64,000 nucleotides of DNA from the NCBI RefSeq assembly GCF_010015445.1, contig NC_053126.1:8524249-8588248 (forward strand). Direction: 5' to 3'. The position numbers and the translations under genes were made by a program. How positions within the stretch are numbered: position 1 is the stretch's first letter; the number at the start of each line of letters is the position of its first letter. Source of the stretch: Perca fluviatilis. Taxonomy: Eukaryota; Chordata; Actinopteri; Perciformes; Percidae. Positions 1-13,030 of this stretch are shown one piece after another. The notes under the pieces are model-generated. The model was not told the origin of the DNA, did no database searches, and was given only the letters and a program-made list of their open reading frames with translations.

Positions 1-1007
1 CAAGTAACAGAGAGTGCTTTGCGTGTTATAGGAGAGTCAGTGAGGGCTGGGAGGTTGGGAGTAGGGAGACCAATGATTTTAAATGCGTTGTGTGTGATTT
101 TTGAAGAGTTTGTTGGTGACAGTGAGCATGTGGAATGGCAGAAGAGGATGGGCTCTATGATGCTCCCGTGCATTAGGATGAAACTGGAAACTGGGGTGGT
201 ATGGAGACGTGAGCCGAAAACTGGTTTTGGCATACGTGGGACAACGTGGACGCATTTATGTGACAAACATCAACAGTTGGTATAATAATATGGAAGATTA
301 CACATCTGTCATGGGAAGAACTGTAGCTGAACATTGTCCTGCAAAAGCTAGTTCTCAGTAAGTGCTTTGTCATTCATTTAATATGAGTGACGCCAGCCTA
401 GATGAAGTAATCCATTTCCTTTGGACAATGGACACACTAAAATGTGACATTGGGACAAAACTGGAAGTGTGACATGTCATTCATCTTACTGCAGACGCAA
501 TGTTCCTTTTGACTTGGACCACCTGTTTGCATTATGAGCCTCTGGGCTTTCTGCTACCTCATCAGGTCCATTCAGGCTTTAACATGCTTCAGCAAATATA
601 CAGAGAAATGTCTGTAGGGGTCTATAGTTAACTGTAGCTCACGTAGGACTGTAAAGGAGCAGACGTACATACCTCTTATATCTCAACACAACTACACATA
701 GTATTTGCTGTCCAGTGCCTCAGGTCAAACGAAAAAAAACCTGCATATATTGTTAATTTTATTAATAATCCAATTTCCAATTTAGTTTTTAATAATAATT
801 TAAAATTGGGGGAAAAAAGCCTCATTCATTCCTTGTGAACTCTGGCTTCAGTAATGTGACACTGCTGCTTAGTGCACATGTCAGCCTGACATGCAGCTAT
901 GTTGGCAGACATCTATGCAAATGTCAGCACGCGGCGTCTCTGCGTGTTTGCAGACTCACAAACGCAGAATAAAATTTCAGGCTTAAGAATGCATATTAAT
1001 CATCACT

Positions 1008-1180
1008 TAAAGCAGATGCGAGTTAATGCAGGGACCACAGAGCACGGACGAATCCAGCCTTGTTCATGTTCAGTCAGGGAGGCTCGTCAATATGGGCAAC
1101 GTCAGCGTCCCTGACTGAGCGTGAACAAGGCTGGATTCGTCCGTGCACCGTGGTCTCTGCATTAACTCGCATCTGCTTTA
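1008..1180. repeat. Long inverted repeat (73-nt arms, 27-nt loop)
   Basis: The left arm 1008-1080 and the right arm 1108-1180 are reverse complements at 68 of 73 positions, separated by a 27-nt loop. Read as RNA from the + strand, three of the five mismatches become G-U wobbles, giving 71 of 73 paired. No target-site duplication or known transposon end was seen. It could be a fold-back element, a replication template-switch product or a hairpin RNA locus. Confidence 0.9.
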
Positions 1181-1621
1181 ATCTGTGGCTTGCTGTGCAT
1201 GTGTGAACACAGCCACGTGTATTTATATTTAAAGCCCTTGTATAGAATTGTGGGGACAGAAGAAGAAAACTCTATCATCCTTGTGTCACCCTCTGCTTGC
1301 CTGCCCGTGCTCTCCTATGGAGCTGAGCGTGCGCTGCTGCTTCCCGCTTCAGCAGATGGTGACGCTGATATGGTTTCACTCGACTTTAATTGGAAAGTAA
1401 AGAGGCTGCCTGGCTTGCCTTTGAATCAATACATTTTTGGCATGATGGTGTTAATTAAAAGCTGGGGAAATAAGTGATAAGGGAAATTGAAACATTATCC
1501 CCCGCTGCATGCTTGTCTTCTGTGTGAGAACATTTACTCTGGCAGCTGAAAAGTAAGTAGTGTCTTTATCACTGTTAGCCGGCAAAAGGCATAGAAGATG
1601 TTCACAGTTGTGTTGTTATTA

Positions 1622-1816
1622 ATTTTTTTTTAGATAATTTTTTGGGGCTTTTCCCTTTTATTAGTAGTAGAGACAGTGGATAGACATGAAAGGGGGAGAG
1701 AGAGATGGGGGATGACACGCAGCAAAGGGCAGCAGGTCGGATTCGAACCCGGGCCGCTGTAGGACTCAGCCAACATGGGGTGAACACTCTTACTGGGGGA
1801 GCTAGAGGCCGCCCCG
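1622..1816 (-). repeat. tRNA-derived SINE-like fragment
   Basis: Read on the minus strand, the segment contains a pol III B-box-like GGTTCGAATCC (within 1738-1756) followed by a body also found at 7131-7321: ACCTGCTGCCCTTTGCTGC, a CCCCCTTTCATG-type tract and a T-rich tail. The tRNA-like head near 1790-1816 is degraded. It belongs to the same family as the better preserved copy in an xylt2 intron. Confidence 0.7.
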
Positions 1817-3580
1817 TGTTTTTATTAATTTAGCAGCTATGAGACACTAAAGAAAATGAAGCACCACTGTTGGAGAAAATGTGAACTATTCATCAGGACT
1901 TTGATGTTGAGAACCAACGTTTTTAATTATAATTATTGGGTTTCTTTAACAGAAATCTCGCTGTGTCAACCAGGTGTCTCTTCATCCTTTACTTTATTAA
2001 AGGAACCCAGGTTGGTTTCTTGATTAGGTGACTTTTGGGACATCGTGTTTCTACCGAAAGCGGACAATAACCAGGTTACTCAAGTGCATGTAAAATCTCT
2101 AAAAGAGGCTTGCACTGCAATGGTATGTAACAGTGCTCCACAATGCCTCTTACTGTAATGGGTTTGAGTGTGCAGTTGGCGATCAGCAGCAGACTGTGCT
2201 GTGTTGTTTGGCAGCTGGTTCATTGGCACTGCATTATCTGGCTCCTTGTCCTACCACACATCACCAATCCCTCTCTCGTTCCCACCGTCTCTGGGCTGTC
2301 AGCGTGCCAGTGGCGTGAGGCGAGCGAGCCCGTGTTCTGCCATATCGTCTGACAGAGGCAGAAAGCTCTCAGCCCACTTACTGTTCTTCTTCCTCTTCTC
2401 CAAGTGCCCATTTTGAAGGGCCTTTTGTGTGATCCAGTAATCGGCTGTGATGCGGTTTGGCTAGAAGATTAAAACATTTCTTGTTTTTTCTTTTCCTTTC
2501 CTTTTTGTAGGTGTGAGTTGTGCTACAGTGAAACTGATTCCCTCTATACTCTTGCGTTGAAATGATACGATTTGGACATTGAAATTGTAAGAAATCCGGA
2601 TTAATGATGGTTGTGGTGTATCCGACACTGGGTCCTCACGTCATTACAGTACCTCAAGTACCTTTTGTGTACAAAAACACGGACAATAAACTGAAATGTT
2701 TACAAAAGATGAACTTTCTAGCTTTTATTTATATTAACTACAATTTTCTATTGGCGGAACACGCAGCTCAACACAACCCTTGGAGTAGATCTTTCCCTTA
2801 TATCGCTGATTTTCACTGAACCACAACTATATGACAAATGTGTTCCCGACTTATCCTTTCGGGATGTTACAGCCAAAGATTCAAGTTATGGGACACCTGA
2901 ACAATGTTATAACTTCAAAGCAGATATACTGTAAGAGGATCATGTTTTTTGACATTTTAGGGAGTCTATCAAGTCTCAGAGGATGATTTTGAGATGTAAA
3001 TACGCAAATCATGATGAAATACTTTGATGTTGAAGATTTATTAATCATATTAATTAAGGAAGAATACTAATACAAAGCTGGTTCAAAGCCTGTGCATATA
3101 TCAAGCAAAGCAAAGTGCTCGTCGTACGCATATATTAATATATCTGCCTTTGTGTGTGCACAGAACAAACAATGTGTGCACACACGTGACATACATTTGT
3201 ATGCATTCTTCCTGCATGTTTTGCCAGAGGGTGCAGACAGAGATTGGTTGAGGTCTCTACCGTGAATCACTCGATTCATTGTGTCTCTCAGTGCATGTGG
3301 CTATCCAGAACTGTGCTTTTTGCAGATTAGCTCCACAAAAAGGCTGAGGCTCAGCTAAAAATAACCCCAGATCAGAAAAATGAGGAGAAAGCAAGTAAAC
3401 ACATCCTTCCCTCTGGGGCCCTTTCAGCTGTTGTCTTAGTGGTGGTCTTAGTTTACCTTATCACCTTCCTGGATGGTGAATCAACGCCTCCTCCCACACC
3501 AGTAGTCTTTGTCCAAGATGTTGTTATGGCAAAAAAGCTGGGTTTTAAAATGCTGCTGCTTTCTTCTTCTCTCTCATCAG

Positions 3581-6500
3581 AGAAAAACACGACGCTCTAA
3601 GCTGCCTGACCACAACAGCCAGGACCCCAAGAGAGACCCCGCACTTTGGAAGAAACAAAACTCTTTGTCGGGGAGGGGCAGATGGAGCGGCAGGTCGGAG
3701 AGGACGGGGGGCACGGCAGCCAGCGCACTGAGGAGAGGGACCAACCGCAAAGGAGAAAAGCCCAGCATCAGGCTGAAGTCTCCCCAGGAGCGGGGGATGA
3801 CGGGAGCTGGATTGGATACTGTGGCCCTCCATGACCTGTCCAGCAGCCGCAACTTCAGCGAGACCCGAGGTGGCACTGACGGGGCGGCAAAGTTACCCAC
3901 TGCTGCAATACTGGGGGAGCCGGGCAGCGTGGACGGGGCGCACCAAGCCCCCAGCAGTGACTTTGTGCCTAAATGTGATATCATAGGCAAGGACGCGCTG
4001 TCTGCCCTTCATCGCGCTGGGTCACAGCAGTGCCGACAGGAGATCGGCAACATCGTGTGTCAGCATCAGGCCGGGAAGCTCATGCCAGACGCACTTCCTC
4101 AGTTCTGCCCCGAGCTCGGTGAGAACGTGTGCACAGGGGATTTCTCATTTTGTCCAATTTTCACCCACTGATTGTTTTTCTATCAAATCATTTGTCATTG
4201 CCAAATTTTTTGAATATTTCATGAAATCTGTGGTTAGGTTTGTATTTTAAATCCTTTTATTAAATAGACCCTCCATTTCTTTTAACCCCCCAGCAGGACT
4301 GGGTAATAATTGAATATAATCATACTATAATACAGTACATACAGTACATATTGTGGTTTACACACCAAGTAAGGGTTGGACGTCATTGGCAGCCAATCAA
4401 ATCAATATCCTTGTGCACAGCTGTAGTACACGACTGTAGTGTAGTGTAGGGGCACTGGGGCAAAACACTCAACCCATGTCTCTGGTTTGTTTGTGCGTTC
4501 CAGTGAACCCAGTTGGCGGTGTTCATGTGGGTAATGAGCTTTGTTGGAGGAAAAATGAAATGCAAGGACGAAACAATCCTATACATTTCATACATTGACC
4601 TAGTATGTAACCCACTAAAATAAACCTGTATCCATTTGTATTATTGTTGTTATTGAACAGTGTCTTTCTCAACACCCAGCCTACAAGATATTATTATTTG
4701 AAACTCTCGACTGACCTACTGAGTCACTCCTTTTATGTCTCCATCCTCTTTGGCCAGGTATATCAAATCCGGTCCAGGCCGTTGGCGAGATGGACAACAG
4801 CCTGTCCAAAGTGGAGAACCCCGTCAGAGTGGCATTCGTTCTGATGGTCCACGGCCGTGCTGTACGGCAGCTCAAGCGCCTCATCAAAGCCATATATCAC
4901 CGTGACCACTACTACTACATCCACGTGGACAAGGTATGCCCTAACAGGAGATCACAGGGCCTCAACTACCATTCAGTCTCCTTAATTTGTACATTACACA
5001 ATTGTCCTTGCTTGCATGCACCACCGACACAATTCTGCATGATAGAAATATCCAAATAAGAGACAATTCATTCTTTCTGCTGGTGAAACTAGCTTACAAT
5101 ATTGTTTATTTATGCTTATGCTGAACATCGAGGAGTGTATTTGGCACCCTGCGAGGTTCTGGCTACCCTGAGCTAACAAATGCTTTTACTGGTTAGGTCT
5201 TCATGCATTATGAAGGTTAAATATATCCTGTGGGTCTCACAGTGTGGTAAAGGGGATTAGCCTGGATAGAGTTAAGTGTGGTTATTCTTAGGGGCTAGAT
5301 TTAGTGGAGGAAAAGTCTGCTTTAATGTGCAGCTAGAAGGCATAAGACAAATGTACGGCTGACTGGCGATACTGAGGCAGAGACCTCAGGTGTGTCCAGC
5401 GCAGACAGCAGAGAAACGGGGGCCCATGGTCCATGCACCTGTGTAGCCGGAAAGGTTGTTGAGTCCTGTGGCTTTGCTCTGTTCTGCTGCCAAGGGACGG
5501 TGGAGGCTCACCGGAGCCAGTGATGAATAAGTAGTCAGTGGGACAGACACACCACGGACACAATCTTAGACACTTTGCCAACCTAACCTCATTTATCTCT
5601 GAGGCAAAAGCCTGTTTGAGAGATGAGGCTATAAAACAGGTCAGGGTGTACTGGAGTCAGTCTACCAGCTCCTCTGCACTCCGCCACACAGCCCTCTTTT
5701 TCTCCCGACGTCTACAAATGATGACGGTAGAGTTTAGGAATGTCATTCCGTTGCTGTTGTCTCCTTGATGAACATGACCAGGATAGCCACAGATTCTTGC
5801 AGTGTCCCAAGAAGTCCTGGCTAAATGTAGGACTTGTCCACACTTTATTTAACACAGGACAGAGTCAGCAGCACACTGTTTGTGCTTCACTAAACAAAAC
5901 AATTGGACCTAATGTCCTGGAACAATTCATTTACAAGTGTCCTTTTCTGTTTAACTGCCCATTTAGCGCTTGACAACTTTTATTAACCGTGTTTATTTGG
6001 AAACAGACTGCCTGTTAATTAATTGGTATTTAATCTAATTTAGCTCCCAAGGAAAATTAAAAAACCCTCTTTTTAACCTACAGAGATTGGCTTCTTGCAA
6101 TCTCCAGATAAATGGTCACACATGCTCACTCGAAGCTATATCTCTCACCACTTCTAATGTCTCTGCATAAACCTTGACAGCAGCTTGGCTCTTTGACTTC
6201 CTCCATCTCGTCCTTTATTCCCTCCTAAAATGTAATCGCTGCTTACTGTCCTTTTAAGCTCAGTTCATTTTAGTTTTGTGTCGCTGTCACCTATTGCCAG
6301 TGCCAAATGAGAAGGAAATTTGCTGCAAAGCAAAAATAGCAAATTTAAATTTTCTCTTTCAGTCATCATGCTGACCCACAGTACGAAGCACCATGTGGCT
6401 GATGCTCTTCTCAGATCAAATTCTCTTTCAACACGAGCCAGCTTTGTGTGGCACAGTGGCAGCTGCGGATCTGTGGGAACTAGATTACGTTCGTGATGCA

Positions 6501-9500
6501 GAAACACAGTTTTCACTTAATTAAGAGTTTGACCTTTTGCTTTGAAATTCTCCAGCGCTCCGGCTACATGCATCGGGAGGTCATGCAGATAGCCCAGCAG
6601 TACCCAAACATACGAGCCACTACCTGGCGGATGGTCACCATCTGGGGTGGTGCCAGCCTGCTAAAGGCCTACCTGCACAGCATGCAGGACCTGCTCTCTA
6701 TTCTGGACTGGAAGTGGGATTTTTTCATCAATCTCAGCGCTACAGATTTTCCCACCAGGTCAGCAGAGTAACATTATTGTTAAGCAACTTCCTTGGCCCA
6801 CAGCAGAACTCTCACATATCCCTGTGTAGCTTTGTACTCGCTGAATTCAACCTTTACTATGGTTAAAGGTGGTCCCCAACTCCATTCGGTTAAATACTCT
6901 ACGTCCAGTGCAAATACTGGTGTTGTGCATCAGAGCTTGTCTTGACAACTTTTGTGTTGATTATTTCGTGATTGCCTTTTTCATTGGTGGCTTAAGCTTT
7001 CAATACTTCATGGAGGTTTGATTTTGTTGCTGACTAACAGCAGCTGCACAATTAGTAGTAGCCATAGCATTTGCCAGATGAAAAAGAGCAATCTGTAGCA
7101 AAATTAATTGGATTGTTTTTGTGTGTTAAAGATTATTTTTTGGGCATTTTAGGCCTTTATTTTTGACAGGACAGCTGAAAGCATGAAAGGGGAGAGAGAG
7201 GGAGGGGGAAATGACATGCAGCAAAGGGCTGCAGGTCGGACTCGAACCCGGGCCCGCTGCGTCGAGGAGTAATCCTCTATATATGGGCGCCCGCTCTACC
7301 AACTGAGCTATCTGGGCGCCCTGGATTGTTTTTTTTTCACTGAATTACAGAGTTGGTAGTAAATAGTCTGCTTTCTTGCTGACCAGTTTTTCACAATTCT
7401 GTGTCAATCGAATCCTATCCAAAGTATCTAATTTCAGTCATTTATATCATTAGACAGCACCATGCTCGAGCCAGCATTTTATTTTCCAAAAGAATCTGCT
7501 AGAAATCGTATTTTTCTTTCATGACCTAACCCCTCCTCCTTTCAAACGATCCCCTTATCACCTTCCTGCAGGACCAATGATGAACTGGTGTCGTTCCTGT
7601 CGCAGCAAAGGGACAAGAACTTCCTCAAGTCCCACGGGAGAGAAAATGCCCGGTGAGTATACCAGCTATAAGATACAAACCAGCTAACACACACATTTAG
7701 TTGGCGTTTTTGTTGTGTTGATTTCACACGAGAGGCAAAAAGCAACATGATGAAGTGATTCTTCAACCATTATTTAATACAGCGTGGCAGCTCAGACAGA
7801 AATGGTTTGTTTGGTCATTTACTTTGACGAATGATGCAAATAGCATCACAGTGTCTCTCCCACACATCAGTTTCAACTGTGTTCTGTGTTGAAGGTTTAT
7901 TAAGAAGCAGGGCCTTGACCGTCTCTTCCACGAGTGTGACAACCACATGTGGCGTCTCGGCGAACGCAGCATTCCCGAAGGCCTGGAGGTCTCAGGCGGC
8001 TCTGATTGGTTTGCGCTCACCCACCGCTTCGTGGAATACGTCATCAACTCCCAGGATGCCCTGGTGTCGGGGCTGAAGCAGTTCTACTCCTACGCTCTGC
8101 TCCCTGCTGAGGTAAGTAAGCATTAGGTGGTCTGTTTTTCTCCCACAGTTGAGACAGACAGTTTGATATACAAGTCTGTCTCGAGCTCGTCCTCCCCTGC
8201 CAATTTAGAAAAGCCTAGCAGCGGAGATAATGTAATACTTTAAGCTTTCAGGCGCAGCGTGCAGCAGTGGTGCCAGACGAGAGAAGGGTTCACTTGAGTT
8301 TATCTGACTGTGCGGTTTAATGTCTCAGAGGAGGTGCAGTTGTTTGCTCCTTGTAGTTTGGGGTTATATAGGCATGACCCATTGCAATTTAGAGTCAGTG
8401 GATATAAACTGTTTATGGTCTTTGGCGGTTTACAGTAACTGCATTTTCACGCAATACAGTTGTTCAGTCCCTCCAGAAAAACGTGATTATGCGATTGCAT
8501 AATTCAATGCATAATCAGCCAAAGTCCGCATATTTATGCGGGGGCCGCATTTTTTCAAATACGCCGCACTTTTGCCGCATAAATTGCCGATTTCCACGCA
8601 AAATATGCAGGGCTTGCATGTAATAATCCCCGCATTTTCGTTGCAAAAAAATCATATATATCTTAGCAGAAAGTTGAAAATTTTGCGTTTACTTCACACA
8701 AGAGCAGCCATTTTCCCCTGTTGCCATGGGAACGTTTTGAAGTGACGTAAATACGCGACGTGAACAGCAGGGTGTTGAGGGAATCACTTATTTATTTATT
8801 TTTTCTCTTTTTGCAAGTTCCCGCAATTTCATCGCATACAATTGCATAAATATCCCGCATATTCCATCGCATTTTTTAAGAAAACGTGCCGCATAATCAA
8901 CAAATCAACAACATAATCAACAAAAAAAAAACTCCGCAGTGTTCTGGAAGGACTGGTTGTTGCACATTGCACAGCACTGCAGAAAATGATGTATTTACTC
9001 CTGCTACCTCCTAGTCCTTCTTCCACACGGTGCTCGGGAACAGTCACATGTGTGACACCCTGGTGGACAACAACCTGCGTGTCACCAACTGGAACCGTAA
9101 GCTGGGCTGTAAATGCCAGTACAAGCACATTGTCGACTGGTGTGGCTGCTCTCCCAACGATTTCAAACCGCAAGACCTCATCCGGATCCAGGTGGGTGGG
9201 CCAACAACTCATCCATTTCTTTCTCTCTTTCCCACTCTCTCGTGTTTTATTAGCACCAGTGTGGTTCAGGAGCTCAAAGGCCAATTTCCGGTATTCTTTG
9301 TTTTATCCACAGCAATTGACCCGTCCGACATTCTTTGCCCGCAAGTTTGAGTCAACCGTGAACCAGGAGGCCTTAGACATCCTGGACACTCACCTGTATG
9401 GCCAGTACGCTCCGGGCACCGTTGCCGTCAAGGCGTACTGGGAGAGCCTGTTTGAGCAGTTGGATGGTGTGGGCTCACTCAGTGACGTGGCTCTCACTGC

Positions 9501-11328
9501 TTACACCGCTTTCTTTCGTCTTGGTTTAAAGAATCTGGTGGCCACTCAGAGCAAAGTGGAGGCCTGCAGGTCCGTAGACACTGTTTACTTTTTTTTTTTT
9601 TTTTTGGAGGCTCTGTAAATGATATAGCAGGTTTGTTTCTTTGCTGAATACAATAATCTCTTGTGTGTGATTTTTTTTTTTTTGCTTTTTTTTTTTCACT
9701 CACTGCAGGTTTGAACCAGTAGGCTACCCTCTATCAATACACATGTACTTTTATGACGACCGTTTCCAAGGATATCTGATCCGTCAGGAAGTCCAGGCTG
9801 TGGGTTCAAAGGTCAGGGAGACACTGGAGATGTGGGCAGTGCCCCAGTCCACGCTTGTCCTCGAGACAAACCTAAAGGAGTTTGAAAGGCTCAAGAATCT
9901 GGAAGTAAGTGTACTTCTTGTCTCAAGAAGATGATGAGGATTCTTCGTTATCATTGAACATTCTGTCCTGTGCAAACTTTTAATATCAAAGTACCTTAAG
10001 AAACTGCTTTGAAGGAAGATTTTCTTCTTGATATGAAAAATTGGGGTGGTGTTATCAGGGCTAGATCTGACCAAAACTAAACTTTGAAGTTGAATTAGTT
10101 TTTTTTTTTTTAAGTTAATATTGGGAGGAAGGCTAGAGCAGAAAGTGCTAACATGTTCTTTCTCCTTGTCCTCAAAATAGGAAAGTCAAAGACGTAGGAG
10201 ACATTGTTTTGCTGTATTGTGTCGCATAACCCATTGTTACTTCAGGACTCCACAGACTATGAGTCATCTTTGTCTTTGTCCCTGGCAGATCGGCACAGAG
10301 TGGGATCCTAAAGAAAGAATCTTTCGCAACTTTGGGGGCGTGATTGGCCCTTTGAGTGAACCACTTGCAGTCCAGAAGTGGGCACGCGGCCCCAACCTGA
10401 CAGCCACTATTGTATGGATTGACCCAGCTCTGGTGGTGGCTGCATCTTATGACATTACCGTGGATGTGGATGCAGAGTACACCCAGTACAAACCCCCGCT
10501 GCAGCACCCCCTGCGGCCCGGTACCTGGACGGTGCGGGTGTTAAAACAATGGGAGCGCGTGGCGGAAGTTCGCTTCCTCGTCATGCCCTTAACCTTCAAA
10601 GATAAGGAGCCACTACGCAAAGGTGAGTCGTGGATTCAGAGCATGTGATTGTTAGTTTAAAGGATAAAGCTGGCGATATTCTATATTTCTCCAAAACCAA
10701 CAATGCATTAGTCTGTCTCTAAATACTTCCCTAAGGCATAAATCTTCAAAAAAATAGGTCACAAATATATCATTTCAATTTTAAAAACAGCTGGATAATG
10801 TAGTTTTTGGATACACGGACGATACGTTGGTCTTTTCATGGGATTGTTGATGATAAGAAATAATATACAGTAGAAATATCACCGGACTAATTGAAGGTTT
10901 AAAGTTTAATATGTGATAACTCATCCGGAACGTTTCATTGGATCTTTTAAAAACTAATTTTGCCTTTCACTATTTCTTGTCTGCAAATATGAATGTCCAC
11001 TCCAGAAGAGGACAGCTGGCTGCATGCAGGTCCTGCAGGTAACCTGTACACGGAGCAGAGCTTCCAGCAGCTGAGCTCCGTGCTGAAGCTGCCTCCCCAG
11101 GAGTCGGCCATGCAGGAGGCCCAGCGTAAAGCCCAGCTCGTAGGTCAACCCCTTGAAGCGTGGGTGGACAGCAGCATAGAAACCTTCTGGGTTACAGGCG
11201 GCCTGTGCGCCACACAGACTTCCTCTTGCCCAGCCGTGGGACCTTGCTCCAAGACCTCGTGGAGCTCTCTGTCCCCGGACCCCAAGTCTGAACTGGGCCC
11301 AGTCAAAAGTGATGGGCGGATCAGGTAG
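3581..11328 (+). CDS. xylt2: Xylosyltransferase 2 (peptide O-xylosyltransferase), 5' part missing
   Basis: Transfers xylose from UDP-xylose to serine of proteoglycan core proteins, the first step of heparan and chondroitin sulfate linkers, in the Golgi. Coding exons: 3581-4118, 4758-4933, 6556-6758, 7572-7652, 7895-8111, 9015-9191, 9313-9569, 9709-9904, 10289-10622, 11006-11328; all junctions are GT/AG and keep frame, giving 833 residues. Human XYLT2 is 865 residues, so only the anchor-bearing first exon is missing (beyond the left edge or unrecognised). Visible landmarks: a basic Ser-rich stem, [14 protein letters not shown], the GT14 core ([41 protein letters not shown]), the Cys-rich [13 protein letters not shown] and [10 protein letters not shown], then the XylT C domain (FRNFGG) and the end [18 protein letters not shown]. 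The WLHAGP and GPVK signatures favour XYLT2 over XYLT1. The conserved TDWD reads TEWD here. Introns hold a SINE and a hAT MITE. Confidence 0.96.
7131..7321 (-). repeat. tRNA-derived SINE, nearly complete, in an xylt2 intron
   Basis: On the minus strand it starts GGCGCCCAGATAGCTCAGTT, continues with GGTAGAGC (A-box-like) and carries GGGTTCGAGTCC (B box) about 70 nt in, so the head is clearly a tRNA relative. The body continues with GACCTGCAGCCCTTTGCTGC and a pyrimidine-rich tract to an AT-rich tail. It lies in the intron between xylt2 exons 6556-6758 and 7572-7652. A functional tRNA is ruled out by the disrupted anticodon and acceptor region and by the attached SINE body. Confidence 0.85.
8465..8955. 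mobile_element. hAT-like MITE in an xylt2 intron
   Basis: The element begins CAGTCCCTCCAGAA and ends TTCTGGAAGGACTG, imperfect terminal inverted repeats, and both flanks read GTTGTT directly outside the ends. The interior is AT-rich with many CGCAT/ATGCG motifs and no transposase frame. The right end lies 59 bp before xylt2 exon 9015-9191, so the element may overlap the normal branch-point zone of that intron. Confidence 0.8.
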
Positions 11329-12548
11329 CCCCAAGAGAGGAGAGACTGTAGACTTCAACATATAACACAGGAAGACTGAGGGAGAGCTGGACCTGCACTG
11401 GAGAGCTCCAAGAGAACCTGTGTGAACCGGATATTGTCTCAGAGCTCAAGGGCACATAAACAACAAGACATCTTCCTGCACTGAGGAGTCAAGACATTCT
11501 CAGTCAAGTGGTTCTACAGACTTAAAAGAGGAGGATGTGACTGCTGGGAATTTGCACATAGGGGTTTTCAAGCGCAAGGACTTGTCATTGTTTGCTGAAC
11601 AGATACACAGCTGCCAGATGTATTGTGTTGTTTTGCTGGCAGGCAGCTTGTCAGTCATGGTCGGAAGTTTGAGAAAAAAAAAAACAACAACAACCCTCTG
11701 TGCATGTTTGACTTCTGTTTGGGCGCACAGTGTTCAGTTTTTCTCTGCTTTGAAAGAATCGGGAAGCAGTTGTCTAAACTCAACAACAGGCTCCTCTTCA
11801 TTTCAAGGGAGAGTGGAACCTCTAAATCATGTTATTGTGCTTATTTTGAAGCATTAGTATGTATGCATAAGGAACAGACAGATGAAGTGCACTTTACTGT
11901 AAGACTATAATGTTACAGAGAGGTCACTTGGTTATAGTGCGAGGAGCAGACATCATGAGTCACATCACTTGCATTTCCATAGACTCTAAAGCAAATACTT
12001 GCACCATCACTCCCCTGCACAGACATATCACTAAATACTGAGACTTGTAACCTGTATTAGGAAAAGATAAGGAAAGAGAGTGTAGAGAGAGTATTTCATG
12101 TTTAGTTCGGTTTACTGTGACATATCATTTGAACATGAATTTTTTTTTATTGTATTTGTTTTGTCTGTTAGTTCCCTAAACTGGCTGTAAAGTGTTAAGT
12201 TGTCTTTAATGCCCATTGTTGCAGCAAAAGAAAAAGCCACTCTGAGTTGTTTATCTGATCAAAGGAAGTGCAGAGACAACCGCAGCATCAAGGCTGCAGA
12301 TAGCCAAGTTACATTCAAAATTCCCTTAATACGCAACAAAACAATCTCACTCAAAACAACTACAGTTGACAAAAACCTGCAGCAGGTGGCTTGAGATTGT
12401 TTTGCCAGCTTTTCAAGGTTATGAATGAACTGTCAATGTGAAATCTGACAAAATGTGATGTGCTCTTTGGCCCCTTAGAATTCTTTTGAACTAAAGCCAA
12501 TTTAGCAAGAAATTTTGAGAAGCTTGATACTACTGTCATGTTTTATAA

Positions 12549-13030
12549 GAGTAAATACGAGGCTACGGCCGGCTAACCTAGCTTAGCACAAAGACTGTAA
12601 ACAAAGGGAATGTCTAGCCTGGCTTCCAAAGGTAACTAAATCAGTCTACCAGCACCTTTTTAAACTCAGTTTTTTTTTTTTTTTTTTTAACCTTTAGAAG
12701 AATCGAGGTGTAAAAACAACAAATCGTCGTTTTTACACTTGTTGATGTGGACTATTTCTTCTAGTTACCTCCGGGAGTCTCCGCTGGTTGCCTGGCAACT
12801 AGTCCCGACCGAGAAATAATGCTAGCCCGACCCATAACCGTTAAATTAGTTGTTTTTACACTTCTGTTATTGTAACTTTAAACAAGCAACATATTGCGTG
12901 TTCGTTAGTGAGCTTTAGAGATACTGGTAACGTTAGGTGGATTTAGTTACTCCTAGACAGAGCCAGGCTAGCTGTTTCCAATTTTTTATGCTAAGCTAAC
13001 TGGCTGCTGCAGGTAACCACAAAATGACCG
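12549..13030. repeat. Dispersed fish repeat, two fragments facing each other
   Basis: The segment 12549-12665 (GGCTAACCTAGCTTAGCACA, then TAGCCTGGCTTCCAAAGGTA) is matched in reverse complement by 12952-13030 (AGAGCCAGGCTAGCTGTTTC, then ATGCTAAGCTAACTGGCTGC). Related pieces occur at 36175-36330, 45690-45760, 48850-48920 and 59738-59790. The family class is unknown to me. Confidence 0.65.

Larger units (their letters stand above)
1..3580. other. Non-coding stretch upstream of the first visible xylt2 exon
   Basis: No exon that I can recognise lies here. Human XYLT2 begins with a short exon carrying the cytosolic tail and membrane anchor, and nothing here encodes a comparable start plus hydrophobic segment, so this is most likely xylt2 intron 1 with the first exon outside the window. 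It holds a long inverted repeat (1008-1180) and a SINE-like repeat (about 1622-1816). The short open frames here have no family resemblance. Confidence 0.6.

Noticed and set aside
899..1114. Open frame across the long hairpin
   Set aside because: Its translation is unrelated to any family I know, and half of it is one arm of the inverted repeat.
7240..7318. Possible tRNA gene on the minus strand
   Set aside because: A and B boxes are present, but the acceptor and anticodon parts do not fold properly and the sequence continues into a SINE body also seen at 1622-1816.
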